A DNA stretch of 39,387 nt from Verrucomicrobiota bacterium (GTDB lineage Bacteria; Verrucomicrobiota; Verrucomicrobiia; Limisphaerales; SIBE01): the NCBI GenBank assembly GCA_016209525.1, contig JACQWK010000431.1:1-39387 (forward strand), written 5' to 3'. Each line of letters starts with the position of its first letter. Within the stretch, counting starts at the first letter, position 1. Under the pieces are notes generated by a model, which saw nothing but the letters and a program-made list of their open reading frames with translations, did not search any database and had not been told where the DNA came from. Below are positions 6,655 through 15,672 of the stretch, in pieces. Both the position numbers and the translations under genes were made by a program.

Positions 6655-8837
6655 TGATCCAGTTCAGCGAACCGCGACGCTGAACTCAGGTCTTTGTGCC
6701 ATTCGTCACAGAGTCGCGCCACGGGGGCCTTCAACGCCGGCAGCGCATCCGCACCGGGAGTCATGGCCGCGGCTTCACGGCGCAGCCATTGCAGGACTTC
6801 CTCCAAACTGCCGAAGGTTCCTTTGGCCAGGGCTTCGCGCAATTGCGGAACGGTCTTCTCCTGAAATCCGCGCTTTGAATCCAAATCGACGATGTCCGGT
6901 ATGAGCAGCGCGGCTTCGCTCAAAGAGAAATCGATTCTTCCCAGCAGATCATTATAGACCGAAGAGGCGATGCGGTCCGCCTTCTCCCGAACCTCCCGCA
7001 GCAGTGCCATGCCTTTGGCTTGCGACGGCGCGCCAAAAGGCAAGAGTTGGCAATAGAACTTGAGCTTCGGTTCGGTGCCGGAAGGCCGGATCGTGATGAT
7101 GAAATTGTCGGTGAAAACTTGGAGCACATTCCTGGGCAACCGGTCGGTCTCGCTGACAAACGGGCCGAAGGCCCGCTGGTCCCAGTAATCGACCACTTTG
7201 CGGACTTCTTGCCCGCCGAGGCAAGCCGGTGTGGACTGCCGCAGCGACTCCAGGATGCGGTCTTTCCTGAGAATTCCTTCCGCCCCAATCATGGTGATGG
7301 AACGGCTGACCGTGTCGTATCCGCCGAATTCCTCCAGCATGCTGACGTAATAGTCCAGGAGCGTCCGCCCTTCGCGGTGCAGCCTCTGATAGAGCGCCGC
7401 CAGATACATGCACGCCGGAGCGGCGTCTTTGTCGCGAATGGTGGGAACGACGATGACTCCGTGGCTTTCCTCCGCCGCGAGAACCAACTGGCTGGGTTTG
7501 CAGGTGATGTTGCGATATCGTCCGTTCCGTTCGAGGGACTTCAACACTTCAGCCACGTATTTGAACCCAACCAGCAAATCATCGATCAGCAGCGAACCGC
7601 CCACCCGTTCCACGATCTTGCCCAGAATCTTGGTTGTCACCAGCGTTTCGATCACGAGTCCTTTGCGGCGCGGACCTTTTGGATCCAGCATGAGATAATA
7701 GCAGAGGATCGCGGCGATTTGATTCCCATCGAAGTGATACCACGAGCCATCGCTCAACTTTCCTTCCAAGCCAACGCGGTCCGCATCGGGATCGCTGGAC
7801 AGGACGACCCCGGAGCCGTGCGCATCGGCAAAAGCTTTGGCGGGCTCGGTCGCTTGCGGGACTTCGGGGTTGGGGGCCTTGAACGGGATCACGGAGAAGG
7901 TGCCGTCCGCAGCTTCGGCGGGTGGAGTGATAAATCTGAATCCAAGTCGATTGAGCACATCGCCCACCGTCGTCAAGCCGCAGCCGCAAAGCGGAGTGTA
8001 CACAATCGGTATGTCCGGCTGCGGCACGTGAACGTTTTGGTAAACCTTTTCGTAAGTCCCGACGTACTCTTGGTGAAGGTCCTTTGGCACCTCGCGGACC
8101 AAGCCTTGACCGAGCGCATCTTTGAAAGGCAGAACGCGGACGTCGGTGGCCAGATTCATGGCTTCGACCAAAAGTTGATCGTTCGGCGCAATCGGTTGGC
8201 TGCCGAATTGGTCGTACACTTTGATGCCGTTGTCATCGGGAGGATTGTGCGACGCCGAGAGATTGATGCCGCCGACCGCCTGAAGTTTGTTAATGAGAAA
8301 CGACAGCTCCGGGGTGCTCAAGACGGCCGTGTCAGACTTGGGCTCAGCCAGATAAGCCGCGATGTCGTTGGCGGCGTAAATCTCGCACGCTAGCTTTGCC
8401 AGCGAACGTGACGAGACACCGACCAACGGATGCTCCTTGCCCAGGAAAGCATAGACGCCCGCGATGTCCCGAAAGACCCGCACATCGTTGGCGACCACCA
8501 CCCAAAGGTCTCCTTTGTCCGGGAACGCCTTTCGCAAATAGTGGCAATGCCCCTGGATGGTCATGGCGATGGTCGTGGGATTGAGCCGGTTGGCGCCGTA
8601 TCCGACCCGGCCCCGCCGGCCGCCCGTCCCGAACGGCAGCACTTGCCAGAAGGCATCGAACAACAAGCCCAGATGCGGTTCCGCCAAATGTTTTGCGATC
8701 ATTTCCGGATAGGCGTAGGGCACACCCCCCGATGACCACTGTTGCAGCCGTTCGGCGGCGGCTTGACCGAGCTGGGCGTACTTCGCGGCCAGCAATTCAC
8801 AGGTTCTTTTGAGTGCCGTCGAGTTAGACATTTTCAT
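6642..8837 (-). CDS. Phosphoglucomutase/phosphomannomutase family phosphohexomutase
   Basis: It is 731 residues long. The order of alpha-D-phosphohexomutase motifs is intact: active-site Ser196 in NLSASHNPPDDNGIK, the Mg2+ loop SSDPDADRVG (Asp349, 351, 353), a sugar-binding loop AAEESHGV, and the phosphate-binding RPSGTEPKLKFY. The enzyme interconverts hexose 1- and 6-phosphates through a phosphoserine, feeding glycogen or cell-envelope sugars. It is longer than the usual 550-600 residues because of a C-terminal extension of roughly 130 residues without known motifs. Its ATG overlaps the glmM stop (ATGA), so it is translationally coupled as the last housekeeping gene of the operon. An ATG two codons later is an equally possible start. 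Confidence 0.9.
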   Translation of the reverse strand: MKMSNSTALKRTCELLAAKYAQLGQAAAERLQQWSSGGVPYAYPEMIAKHLAEPHLGLLFDAFWQVLPFGTGGRRGRVGYGANRLNPTTIAMTIQGHCHYLRKAFPDKGDLWVVVANDVRVFRDIAGVYAFLGKEHPLVGVSSRSLAKLACEIYAANDIAAYLAEPKSDTAVLSTPELSFLINKLQAVGGINLSASHNPPDDNGIKVYDQFGSQPIAPNDQLLVEAMNLATDVRVLPFKDALGQGLVREVPKDLHQEYVGTYEKVYQNVHVPQPDIPIVYTPLCGCGLTTVGDVLNRLGFRFITPPAEAADGTFSVIPFKAPNPEVPQATEPAKAFADAHGSGVVLSSDPDADRVGLEGKLSDGSWYHFDGNQIAAILCYYLMLDPKGPRRKGLVIETLVTTKILGKIVERVGGSLLIDDLLVGFKYVAEVLKSLERNGRYRNITCKPSQLVLAAEESHGVIVVPTIRDKDAAPACMYLAALYQRLHREGRTLLDYYVSMLEEFGGYDTVSRSITMIGAEGILRKDRILESLRQSTPACLGGQEVRKVVDYWDQRAFGPFVSETDRLPRNVLQVFTDNFIITIRPSGTEPKLKFYCQLLPFGAPSQAKGMALLREVREKADRIASSVYNDLLGRIDFSLSEAALLIPDIVDLDSKRGFQEKTVPQLREALAKGTFGSLEEVLQWLRREAAAMTPGADALPALKAPVARLCDEWHKDLSSASRFAELDQWAK

Positions 8838-10216
8838 GCACCGATTTGGCTCTTGATCGCATCACTAATCCGTTTGCTCCATTGCGCCAGCAGGACTTCG
8901 TCGCGGCCTTCGATCATGACCCGCGCTTTGGGTTCGGTTCCGGAATAGCGCAACAGTACCCGGCCGCCGGACGGTTTGATCTCCGCTTCGGCTTGATCGA
9001 CGAGTTGCATCACGCCCTTCAGTTGATCCAAGGGAAGTTTTTCCCGCACCCGCACATTGGTGAGCATCTGGGGGTAGCGCGTCCAGCACTGCAGCAGCTT
9101 GGACAACGGCCGGCTCTTTGCTCCCATGATATGGAGAATCTGCAGTGCGGCCACCAGCCCATCTCCGGTGGTGGAATGATCGGTGAAAATGAGATGGCCG
9201 CTTTGTTCGCCGCCAAAGTTGTAGCCTCCCCTGAGCATCCCTTCGATGACATATTTGTCGCCCACCTGCGTTCGAACCATACGGCCGCCGGCGGAACGAA
9301 GGACGGCTTCCAATCCGGCATTGCTCATTTCCGTGGTGACGATCGTTTTGTGATTGAGTGTTCCCAGTTCCAGCATGTGCAAACCGACGATGGCCATGAT
9401 GTCATCGCCGTCGAGTTTTCTTCCCGTCTCGTCGCAAAGAATCACGCGGTCGCCATCGCCGTCGTGGGCGAGACCGATGTCGGCTCTGTGATCGAAAACC
9501 TTTTGGCACATCTGCTCCGGATGCATGGAGCCGCAGTCCTTGTTGATGTTCATCCCGTCGGGCTGATTGCCGAAGACGATCACTTCGGCGCCGAGTTCCC
9601 GCAAGACGCACGGGGTCGATTTGTAGGTCGCGCCATGCGCGCAATCCACGACGATCCGCATGCCTTCCAAAGTCAGTCCCTTTGGAAATGAGGACTTCGC
9701 AAATTCAATATAACGGCCCAAGGCGTCGTCGATGCGGAACGCTTTCCCAATTTCATTGGCCGTGGGGCGGATATTCTCGATCTTGCCGCTAAACACCAAC
9801 TCCTCGATCTCACGCTCGATCTTGTCGTCCAGTTTGTAGCCGTCCGAACGGAAGAACTTGATCCCGTTGTCGTCGTAAAGATTGTGGGAAGCCGTGATGA
9901 CCATTCCGGCGTCGGCGCGCAGGCTGCGGGTCACGTAGGCCACTCCAGGCGTTGGCAGTGGTCCGATCAGAAGCACATCCACTCCCATTGAGAGAATGCC
10001 CGAAGACAAGGCGTTCTCGAGCATGTAACAGGATAGACGGGTGTCCTTCCCGATCACAATCTTGTGCTTGCCGCGGACCGACGAAGTTTGTTGGAGATTC
10101 TTGAACACATGCGCGGCCGCGCGCCCCAGCTTCAACGCCGTCTCCGCCGTCACCGGTTCGATGTTGGCTGTGCCCCGGACGCCATCCGTCCCAAAAATCT
10201 TTTTTGCGTCACTCAT
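8834..10216 (-). CDS. glmM: Phosphoglucosamine mutase GlmM
   Basis: It is 460 residues long, close to the usual 445-460. It starts with the GlmM signature KIFGTDGVRG. The phosphorylated Ser110 is in ITASHNLYDDNGIKF, where Leu replaces the usual Pro of the SHNP motif. The metal loop is AHDGDGDRV, and the C-terminal phosphate loop is RYSGTEPKARVM. GlmM converts glucosamine-6-phosphate to glucosamine-1-phosphate in the cytoplasm, the step before UDP-GlcNAc and peptidoglycan. It overlaps the CdaR-like gene by eight bases. In Firmicutes, cdaA-cdaR-glmM form a conserved cluster in which GlmM binds and restrains the diadenylate cyclase, and the same order is seen here. Confidence 0.95.
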   Translation of the reverse strand: MSDAKKIFGTDGVRGTANIEPVTAETALKLGRAAAHVFKNLQQTSSVRGKHKIVIGKDTRLSCYMLENALSSGILSMGVDVLLIGPLPTPGVAYVTRSLRADAGMVITASHNLYDDNGIKFFRSDGYKLDDKIEREIEELVFSGKIENIRPTANEIGKAFRIDDALGRYIEFAKSSFPKGLTLEGMRIVVDCAHGATYKSTPCVLRELGAEVIVFGNQPDGMNINKDCGSMHPEQMCQKVFDHRADIGLAHDGDGDRVILCDETGRKLDGDDIMAIVGLHMLELGTLNHKTIVTTEMSNAGLEAVLRSAGGRMVRTQVGDKYVIEGMLRGGYNFGGEQSGHLIFTDHSTTGDGLVAALQILHIMGAKSRPLSKLLQCWTRYPQMLTNVRVREKLPLDQLKGVMQLVDQAEAEIKPSGGRVLLRYSGTEPKARVMIEGRDEVLLAQWSKRISDAIKSQIGA

Positions 10217-10643
10217 TGGAAGAATTGATCACTCGTTCGGCGGTCACCGATGACGGCTTGACCTTGATCCTGGCCGCTTCGAAGCCGGTGGGAAGGCTGA
10301 CCAGCACTTCTCGGGTTTCTTTCGTGCCATTGGTTGCGTCCGCGAGATCCACAAATGCCCTTATATCAGTTTTCTCAAGCCGGCTCAAGGCGCTCGGCGT
10401 TGACCGGATTGTGACATCCACTCTGGCGGGAGTGATCGTGAATGTTTCCTTATCCCCAGGCGCGGTGAGAACCAGGACCGGCAAGTCGGGAAAAGTGTCG
10501 TCACGAGATTCGGTCAACGGATGGTCGCTGGGTCTGAATCCCTTCGAGATGGCGACTTGAATGAGAAACCAGATGAACACCGCCAAAGCAAGCGCGCCCG
10601 CCTTCCAGCGAAAATTGTGCAAAATAAAGTCCGGCAGCGACAT
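10209..10643 (-). CDS. cdaR: YbbR-domain protein, CdaR-like regulator of diadenylate cyclase
   Basis: It is 144 residues long, with one N-terminal membrane anchor (residues 13-33, AGALALAVFIWFLIQVAI) followed by a single YbbR-type beta domain. The typical repeat ending is present as IKVKPSSVTAERV near residues 125-137. CdaR proteins usually have several YbbR domains outside the membrane and modulate CdaA; this one has only one, so it is a minimal version. It lies six bases after cdaA and overlaps glmM. The regulator role comes from the conserved neighbourhood, not from any catalytic feature. Confidence 0.82.
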   Translation of the reverse strand: MSLPDFILHNFRWKAGALALAVFIWFLIQVAISKGFRPSDHPLTESRDDTFPDLPVLVLTAPGDKETFTITPARVDVTIRSTPSALSRLEKTDIRAFVDLADATNGTKETREVLVSLPTGFEAARIKVKPSSVTAERVINSSNE

Positions 10644-10649
10644 GGGAGG

Positions 10650-11498
10650 TCATTTCTGAGGAACCTTCGAGGCGACCGGCGCCGGCGGAACCGCGCGGCT
10701 CGTGGCCCAAGAGCGGATGCGGTCAGCCAGACTCCGCGAACCGGGCCGCGTGACGAAGACCGAGGTTAGGAAAGCACGGAGTTCCTCAATGGAAACTCCG
10801 CGGACCAACTGGCCTTTGTAGGCATGAGAAATGGCGCCGGATTCCTCCGAGACCACCACCACCACGGCGTCGGTTTCTTCGCTCAAACCGATGGCGGCGC
10901 GGTGGCGCGTCCCCAACGACGGATTCAGGTCCTGACGCTGGGTCAGAGGGAAAATGCAGGCCGCATAAGCGATTTTGTCGCCCTTAATGATAACGCCCCC
11001 GTCGTGGATCGCATTATTTGGAAAAAAAATGGTCTCCAACATTTCCGGTGTCGCCTCGCAATCCACGAGAATTCCGGATTCCACGACATCTTGAAGTTGA
11101 ATCGCCTGTTCGATTGCGATCAAAGTCCCAATCCGAGCCTCCGACAAGCGTTCCGCAGTCTGAACAATCACTTCGATATTCTGCCGCTGCTCGTGGGCCG
11201 TGGTGAAGAGGGGCAGATTCCCGAGCTCCGCCAACAAACGCCGGAGTTCCGGCTGGAAAATGATCAGCACCGCGACCGCGGACAGCGCGAAGAAGTATTG
11301 CAGCAGGAAGCTCAGGACCTGGAGCTGAAGCAGCGTGGTCAGGAGTGTCACCGCGAGCACGACGGCGAAACCGATGGCGACCGCCCAGCCGCGCGTGCCG
11401 CGCAAGCCGCGGATGAACATGATTGCGTAGTAAATTCCTACGGTCAGAATCGCGATCTCCACGACAAAACGCCAAATCGTGTGTAAATTCCAAACCAC
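10650..11498 (-). CDS. cdaA: Membrane diadenylate cyclase CdaA
   Basis: It makes cyclic di-AMP from two ATP at the membrane. About three transmembrane helices occupy residues 10-82, followed by a DAC (DisA_N) domain. Catalytic motifs are AIHDGGVII (Asp166-Gly-Gly) and LGTRHRAAIG (Arg198-His-Arg), with SEESGAIS later. Length (282 aa) is normal for CdaA. I chose the GTG at 11498, which overlaps the folP stop as TAGTG; a TTG at 11510 adds four residues. The gene is embedded between folP and the CdaR-like gene. c-di-AMP typically controls potassium uptake, osmolyte transport and wall homeostasis; no target or phosphodiesterase is in this window. Confidence 0.95.
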   Translation of the reverse strand: MVWNLHTIWRFVVEIAILTVGIYYAIMFIRGLRGTRGWAVAIGFAVVLAVTLLTTLLQLQVLSFLLQYFFALSAVAVLIIFQPELRRLLAELGNLPLFTTAHEQRQNIEVIVQTAERLSEARIGTLIAIEQAIQLQDVVESGILVDCEATPEMLETIFFPNNAIHDGGVIIKGDKIAYAACIFPLTQRQDLNPSLGTRHRAAIGLSEETDAVVVVVSEESGAISHAYKGQLVRGVSIEELRAFLTSVFVTRPGSRSLADRIRSWATSRAVPPAPVASKVPQK

Positions 11499-12355
11499 TA
11501 GCTCTGGCAATTAAGGATGTTCTCGGTCATGCGAACGGCCTGCAAGGTGGCCCCCACGTCATGGGTGCGGATAACCTGAACGCCCGCTCCCACAGCCCAG
11601 CAAACGCACGCCAAGCCCGCAGGCAATCGAGCCGCGACTTCGGTTCCCAGCAGTTTGCCCAGAAAAGACTTCCGCGACACACCAAGAAGCAAGGGCCGTC
11701 CGAACTTTTTAAAGCGGTTCAGACCTGCCAGCAACTCCAAATTGTGTTCCACGGTCTTTCCGAAGCCGATCCCCACGTCCAGCACGACTTGTTCCGGCTT
11801 CAAGCCTGCCGCTCCGAGCCGAGCCAGCCGGTCGGCGAAAAACAATCCCACTTCGTCAACGACATTGCCATAGGTCGGCTTGCTCTGCATCGTTTGCGGA
11901 GTCCCCTGCATATGCATGGCCACGTAGCCGGCCCCGGCTTCCGCGACGGCCTGCCACATGGCGGGATCTTCACGATTGGCCTCCACATCGTTCACCAGGC
12001 TGGCGCCCGCTTGGAGGGCGGCGCGCGCAACGCCCGGTTTGCGCGTATCGATGGAAAGAGGCACTCTCAAACACGCGGCAAGCTGCTCGATCACCGGGAT
12101 GACGCGCCGCAACTCCTCCGATTCCTCCACCGGAAGCGCCTGAGGACGAGTCGATTCACCCCCCACATCTATAATCTCCGCGCCTTCTTCGACTAATTTC
12201 ACGGCATGGGCGACCGCCGCCTTCGGATCCAGATACAAACCGCCGTCCGAGAAAGAATCCGGCGTCACATTCACAATGCCCATGATCACCGTCCGTCTTG
12301 GGAAAACGAACTCAAACTGGCGCGCACGGAGAATCATGGCTTCTGATGAATCCAT
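11498..12355 (-). CDS. folP: Dihydropteroate synthase
   Basis: It joins 6-hydroxymethyl-7,8-dihydropterin diphosphate and p-aminobenzoate to give dihydropteroate in folate synthesis. All family motifs are present in a 285-residue protein: MGIVNVTPDSFSDGG, IIDVGGESTRP, LSIDTRKPGVA, DVGIGFGKTVEHN, GVSRKSFLG and RTHDVGAT. The start at 12355 follows an AAGGGG seven bases upstream. An ATG at 12337 that overlaps the previous stop as ATGA is the alternative. The open frame extends further upstream, but those residues are only the shadow of the ATP-grasp gene. It is the second gene of the operon and overlaps both neighbours. Confidence 0.95.
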   Translation of the reverse strand: MDSSEAMILRARQFEFVFPRRTVIMGIVNVTPDSFSDGGLYLDPKAAVAHAVKLVEEGAEIIDVGGESTRPQALPVEESEELRRVIPVIEQLAACLRVPLSIDTRKPGVARAALQAGASLVNDVEANREDPAMWQAVAEAGAGYVAMHMQGTPQTMQSKPTYGNVVDEVGLFFADRLARLGAAGLKPEQVVLDVGIGFGKTVEHNLELLAGLNRFKKFGRPLLLGVSRKSFLGKLLGTEVAARLPAGLACVCWAVGAGVQVIRTHDVGATLQAVRMTENILNCQS

Positions 12356-13254
12356 TGTTGCGCCCCTTGCACCAGGCAGCGCGCGATTCCGGCGACGATC
12401 TCGTCGGGCACTCCGATGGCCGGATTTGCCGACTGGGTTAACATGTGGCACTGGTCGTTCACATAATCGATCAAAACGAACTCTCCCTCCTCGGTCAAAG
12501 CGATCTCCGTGGAAAAGAAATTCATCCGCGTGACGCTGGCCAGGCGGCAGACGATCTCGCTCAAGGCTTCCAATCCGCAGGCTTTGATCTCTTCGGGCAG
12601 CAGCCGCCGATATTGGTCGGTAAAGCAATTCCACCAAGTGAACCAGAGCGTTCCAAAGGCGAAGAACACCCTGAAATAAGCCGGTTTGCCGTCGAGCAGA
12701 CGGGGCACGATGCGCTCCTGCAGCAAGTATCGAGCATCCGGCCACTCGCGCTGGGAACGCTGCAGGTCCTCAACGCTCGTGGCTTCCAAGATTACGCCCC
12801 GCTTCCCGTACCCCATGCTCGGCTTAACAACAAACGGCGCTCCAAGCTTTGCGCGGTCGGCATCCGTCAGAATGAATCCCTCGGCCTCGCCGCCAGGCAC
12901 AATCACGGTGTTCGGCAATCGGAAACCCGCGGCCAGTAGCCGGGGGTGCAACGCGGCCTTGTCAAAAGCTTCGCGAGCGATGTCCGGGGGATCGATGACC
13001 CGGGTCTTCTGATCGAAAGCGAGCCGGACCAGCCGATGGTAAATATCGTCCGGACGGTGGTGCTCGCTGTGCATGTTGATCAGGACCTTCGCCCAAACTT
13101 TGCCTTGCCGCAGCTTCTCGTAAAAGGCTTCAACCCACTCCGGATCGATCAGGAAGAAGTTCAGCCCGCGCTCGGCGCAGTGCTGTTGCACGCGGTGGAT
13201 GAAAAAATCATCCGCGTCCAACTGATGGGTCATGACCAAGTCATAAATTCGCAT
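12334..13254 (-). CDS. ATP-grasp family protein heading the folP-cdaA-glmM operon
   Basis: It is 306 residues long from the ATG at 13254 (a GTG at 13266 is possible). An ATP-grasp fold is indicated by PFVVKPSMGYGKRGVIL, with the ATP-binding Lys and Gly-rich loop, by a central YLLQERIV strand and by the metal-binding end region VLIDYVNDQCHML. The enzyme should ligate a carboxylate to an amine or similar nucleophile using ATP, in the cytoplasm. Substrate is unknown; the N-terminal domain (residues 1-100) shows no recognised signature. It precedes folP with a 22-base overlap and appears to be the first gene of the operon, so the promoter is expected in 13255-13480. Confidence 0.75.
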   Translation of the reverse strand: MRIYDLVMTHQLDADDFFIHRVQQHCAERGLNFFLIDPEWVEAFYEKLRQGKVWAKVLINMHSEHHRPDDIYHRLVRLAFDQKTRVIDPPDIAREAFDKAALHPRLLAAGFRLPNTVIVPGGEAEGFILTDADRAKLGAPFVVKPSMGYGKRGVILEATSVEDLQRSQREWPDARYLLQERIVPRLLDGKPAYFRVFFAFGTLWFTWWNCFTDQYRRLLPEEIKACGLEALSEIVCRLASVTRMNFFSTEIALTEEGEFVLIDYVNDQCHMLTQSANPAIGVPDEIVAGIARCLVQGAQQWIHQKP

Positions 13255-13405
13255 CGTCGGGTTCACTATTCGGCCCCATCGCTGTGGCTGTCAATCCCCG
13301 GCAGTGCAAACAAAATTGACGCTCCCAACGGCGCACGTTAGGAATCACGGCCACATTGCATTTAACAGTTCATCACCAATCCGGCGTGAGTCACCGCTCC
13401 TCATG

Positions 13406-13436
13406 CCTTCTCCCCTCATCGGATCAGGGGAGAGGG
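13406..13436. repeat. CTCTCCCC-type hairpin repeat, copy 1
   Basis: The sequence CCTTCTCCCCT (13406-13416) pairs, with mismatches only in its outer part, with AGGGGAGAGGG (13426-13436). A related hairpin is at 39324-39350. It lies between the divergent ATP-grasp and lipoprotein genes. Confidence 0.55.
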
Positions 13437-13480
13437 ATCCAGGGCGAGGCGACCTATGCCGTGAAAGTCAACGGGATCAA

Positions 13481-13945
13481 ATGTTCATGAAGCACGTCAA
13501 TTCACAGGCCGTGTCGCCGCTTTGCCAAGTTTGTGTTGCTCTGGTTCTGCTGATCGCGACTGGTTGCTCGACTTTCCATCGCGATTGGCGAAAAGCCGCG
13601 GCCGAACCAGCGCCGGCCAGCGACATCAGCGGTCGTTGGGAAGGCCGCTGGTTAAGCGACGTGAACGGCCACGCCGGCCGGCTGCGCTGCCTGATCGTCC
13701 GGCTCGAAAACGGCCGCTACGAGGCCCGGTTCCATGCGAATTATCGGAAGATATTCAGCTTTGGCTATACCGTGCCCCTGCGCGCGCAAGAAACAGCCGG
13801 AACGCTGCAATTCAAGGGAGAGGCAGACTTGGGCCGCTTGGCTGGAGGGAGGTACTCTTACGAAGGGCAAGCGAGCCCGACTAATTTTTTCTCGGTTTAT
13901 CGGGCAGCCCGCGACCACGGCACTTTCCGCATGACGCGGCCGTGA
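13481..13945 (+). CDS. Small lipoprotein, unknown function
   Basis: It is 154 residues long from the ATG at 13481, which has GGGA a few bases upstream; an ATG at 13487 is the alternative. A lipoprotein signal peptide is clear: hydrophobic stretch VCVALVLLIATGC with a lipobox ending in Cys. The mature part begins with SDISGRWEGRWLSDVNGHAG and continues as a short beta-rich domain with repeated Gly and aromatic residues (FSFGYTV, GRYSYEGQ). No catalytic motif is visible. It is divergent from the folP-cdaA operon and has no partner downstream. It probably sits in a membrane facing the periplasm. Confidence 0.7.
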   Translation: MFMKHVNSQAVSPLCQVCVALVLLIATGCSTFHRDWRKAAAEPAPASDISGRWEGRWLSDVNGHAGRLRCLIVRLENGRYEARFHANYRKIFSFGYTVPLRAQETAGTLQFKGEADLGRLAGGRYSYEGQASPTNFFSVYRAARDHGTFRMTRP

Positions 13946-14077
13946 ACGGGAACGCTGCCATTACTGTGGAATGCCGAAAAGGAAGGAAGTTCTGAGGCAA
14001 CTGCCATTCACCCGGCGCGTGAGCAGTCTCCGTGGTGAAATGCCTTCGGATTCTTTCTTTGTGATCTCTATGATCTT

Positions 14078-14710
14078 TTGCGGCTAAAGTGCCGTTTTCA
14101 GGTTGAGAAGCTGGGCCGCGAACCATTATTGGGAATTGTGATCACGTTCCAGAATCTCCTTGCGGCACCGCCGGCAGCGCGTTTTTCCAACGACCGAATC
14201 TTGGTGAAGCCGAAGGATGGGATTCCCTTGCCTGCGCTCGCCGCTCAGCATGCTCGCGTCGGGAGCCGGGTACTGCGCGCATTCCCGCGCCTAGGTCATC
14301 TCCAAGTCGTCAAGCTTCCCGCAGGGGCCAGTGTGGCCAATATGATTGCCGCCTATCAGAAAAGCGGCTTGGTGGCCTTTGCGGAGCCGGATCACCTCCT
14401 GCAGCTCCTGATGGAATCGAATGATTTTCACTACGCAAACGGGGATCTATGGCATCTCAAGAACATCGGTCTTTATGGCGGCACTCCAGGCGCGGACATC
14501 CGTGCGACCGAGGACTGGGACATTCAAAAAACGGCCAGCGAGATCATCGTCGCGGTGATCGACAGCGGCACACTTTACACTCACGAAGACCTCGCGCCCA
14601 ACCTATGGATCAATCCGGGGGAGACCGGCGTCGATGCCTCCGGCAACGACAAACGCTCCAATGGCGCGACCGATGTTGGGAGCACCGAGCGTATTGGGGT
14701 GAAAACCTGA
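14078..14710 (+). pseudogene. Truncated subtilisin-family (S8) protease remnant
   Basis: The frame encodes a propeptide-like region (RILVKPKDG, residues 40-48; LVAFAEPDHLL, 98-108) and the start of an S8 catalytic domain. The latter includes the Asp motif IIVAVIDSG (Asp162) and THEDLAPNLWINPGE. The reading frame ends soon after, at about 210 residues. The catalytic His and Ser regions are missing, as is a signal peptide. What follows in another frame is unrelated Ig-like sequence. It is best read as the 5' fragment of a secreted protease gene cut by a deletion. Confidence 0.7.
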
Positions 14711-14712
14711 TC

Positions 14713-15384
14713 GACTGGGGCGTGAGCGGGACTTCGAACCGACGTTGCATGGGCGCACTGCCGCCGCTGGGCCAGTGGGTCCGGTTGGAAGTGCGGGCCA
14801 GCCAGCTCAATTTGGAAGGCGCCAAGTTGAATGGCATGTCTTTCATGCTCGTGGACGGCCGAGCGACCTGGGATTATTGCGGAAGAATGGCGGCCCCCAG
14901 TTCACCGCCTGCCAACGCTCCACCGACGATCTCGCCGATCGCAGATCAAACCACGGAAATGAACCAGCCAGCGGGTCCGATCCACTTCACCGTGGCCGAC
15001 AATGAAACCCCTGCCGACCAATGGATCGTCTGGGGCACCTCATCCAATCAACAGTTAGTTCCCAACTCCAACATCGCTTTTTCGGGCGGAGGATCGAGCC
15101 GTTCTTTGTCCATCGTCCAATTCAAACTGGATGGAAACAATCTCGGCACCGAAGACACCTCCGAGCCTTACAGGATCATCTGGGACACAACCTCCACTGC
15201 CGAGGGCTCCCGCACGCTGACTGCGGTGGCTCGAGGTGCGGCCGGGAACCAAACCGTTTCCAATCCCGTGACGGTGTTCGTGGTGAACCTTGCCCGCACA
15301 CCGCATCTCTTTGTGTCCGACAGCGGCAGCGGCAACATTTACGAATTCGCTCCGGACGGAACGCGGACCACAGAAAATCGCTCC
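14713..15384 (+). pseudogene. Remnant of a large Ig-like surface protein
   Basis: In a frame different from the protease remnant, the sequence reads as pieces of modular surface proteins. GQWVRLEVRASQLNLEG is a piece seen in large verrucomicrobial secreted proteins. PPTISPIADQTTEMNQPAGP begins a cadherin-like/Ig-like repeat. IVQFKLDGNNLGTEDTSEPY continues as a bacterial Ig-like domain, and LFVSDSGSGNIYEFAPDGT is the start of an NHL/SMP-30-type propeller. No start codon, signal peptide or termination fits, and the order looks like a series of deletion joins. The open frame runs on to 15828 without recognisable sequence. Confidence 0.6.
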
Positions 15385-15672
15385 AGCTATCCCCCGCGAG
15401 ACAGCCTTTCTGATCCGCAGTACCTGCACACAAGTGCTCACAGACTTCTTCCTTCGGCATTCTTCTTGAGTCGTGATGGCTTTGACGAACACGGTTCGTT
15501 CTCCGTGTTCCGCGGGCACCATTTGATGCGCGGATTCTACGTCGCGTCCAGTGGACAAATACCCCGAATAGTCGAGTGGGAGACGGCATTGGGTCCGTCC
15601 GGACGGCTGGCTTTGAAGCTTCAAATTCAGGTCTGGACCTACGTTGCCGGGATTCACCTAAATAAGGGAAGC

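Noticed and set aside
7020-8393. 457-codon plus-strand ORF
   Set aside because: It is the antisense shadow of the phosphohexomutase gene, whose catalytic motifs are all on the minus strand.
12356-12745. A 130-residue N-terminal extension of folP
   Set aside because: These codons are a shifted-frame reading of the ATP-grasp gene; FolP homology begins at the ATG near 12355 and length then becomes normal.
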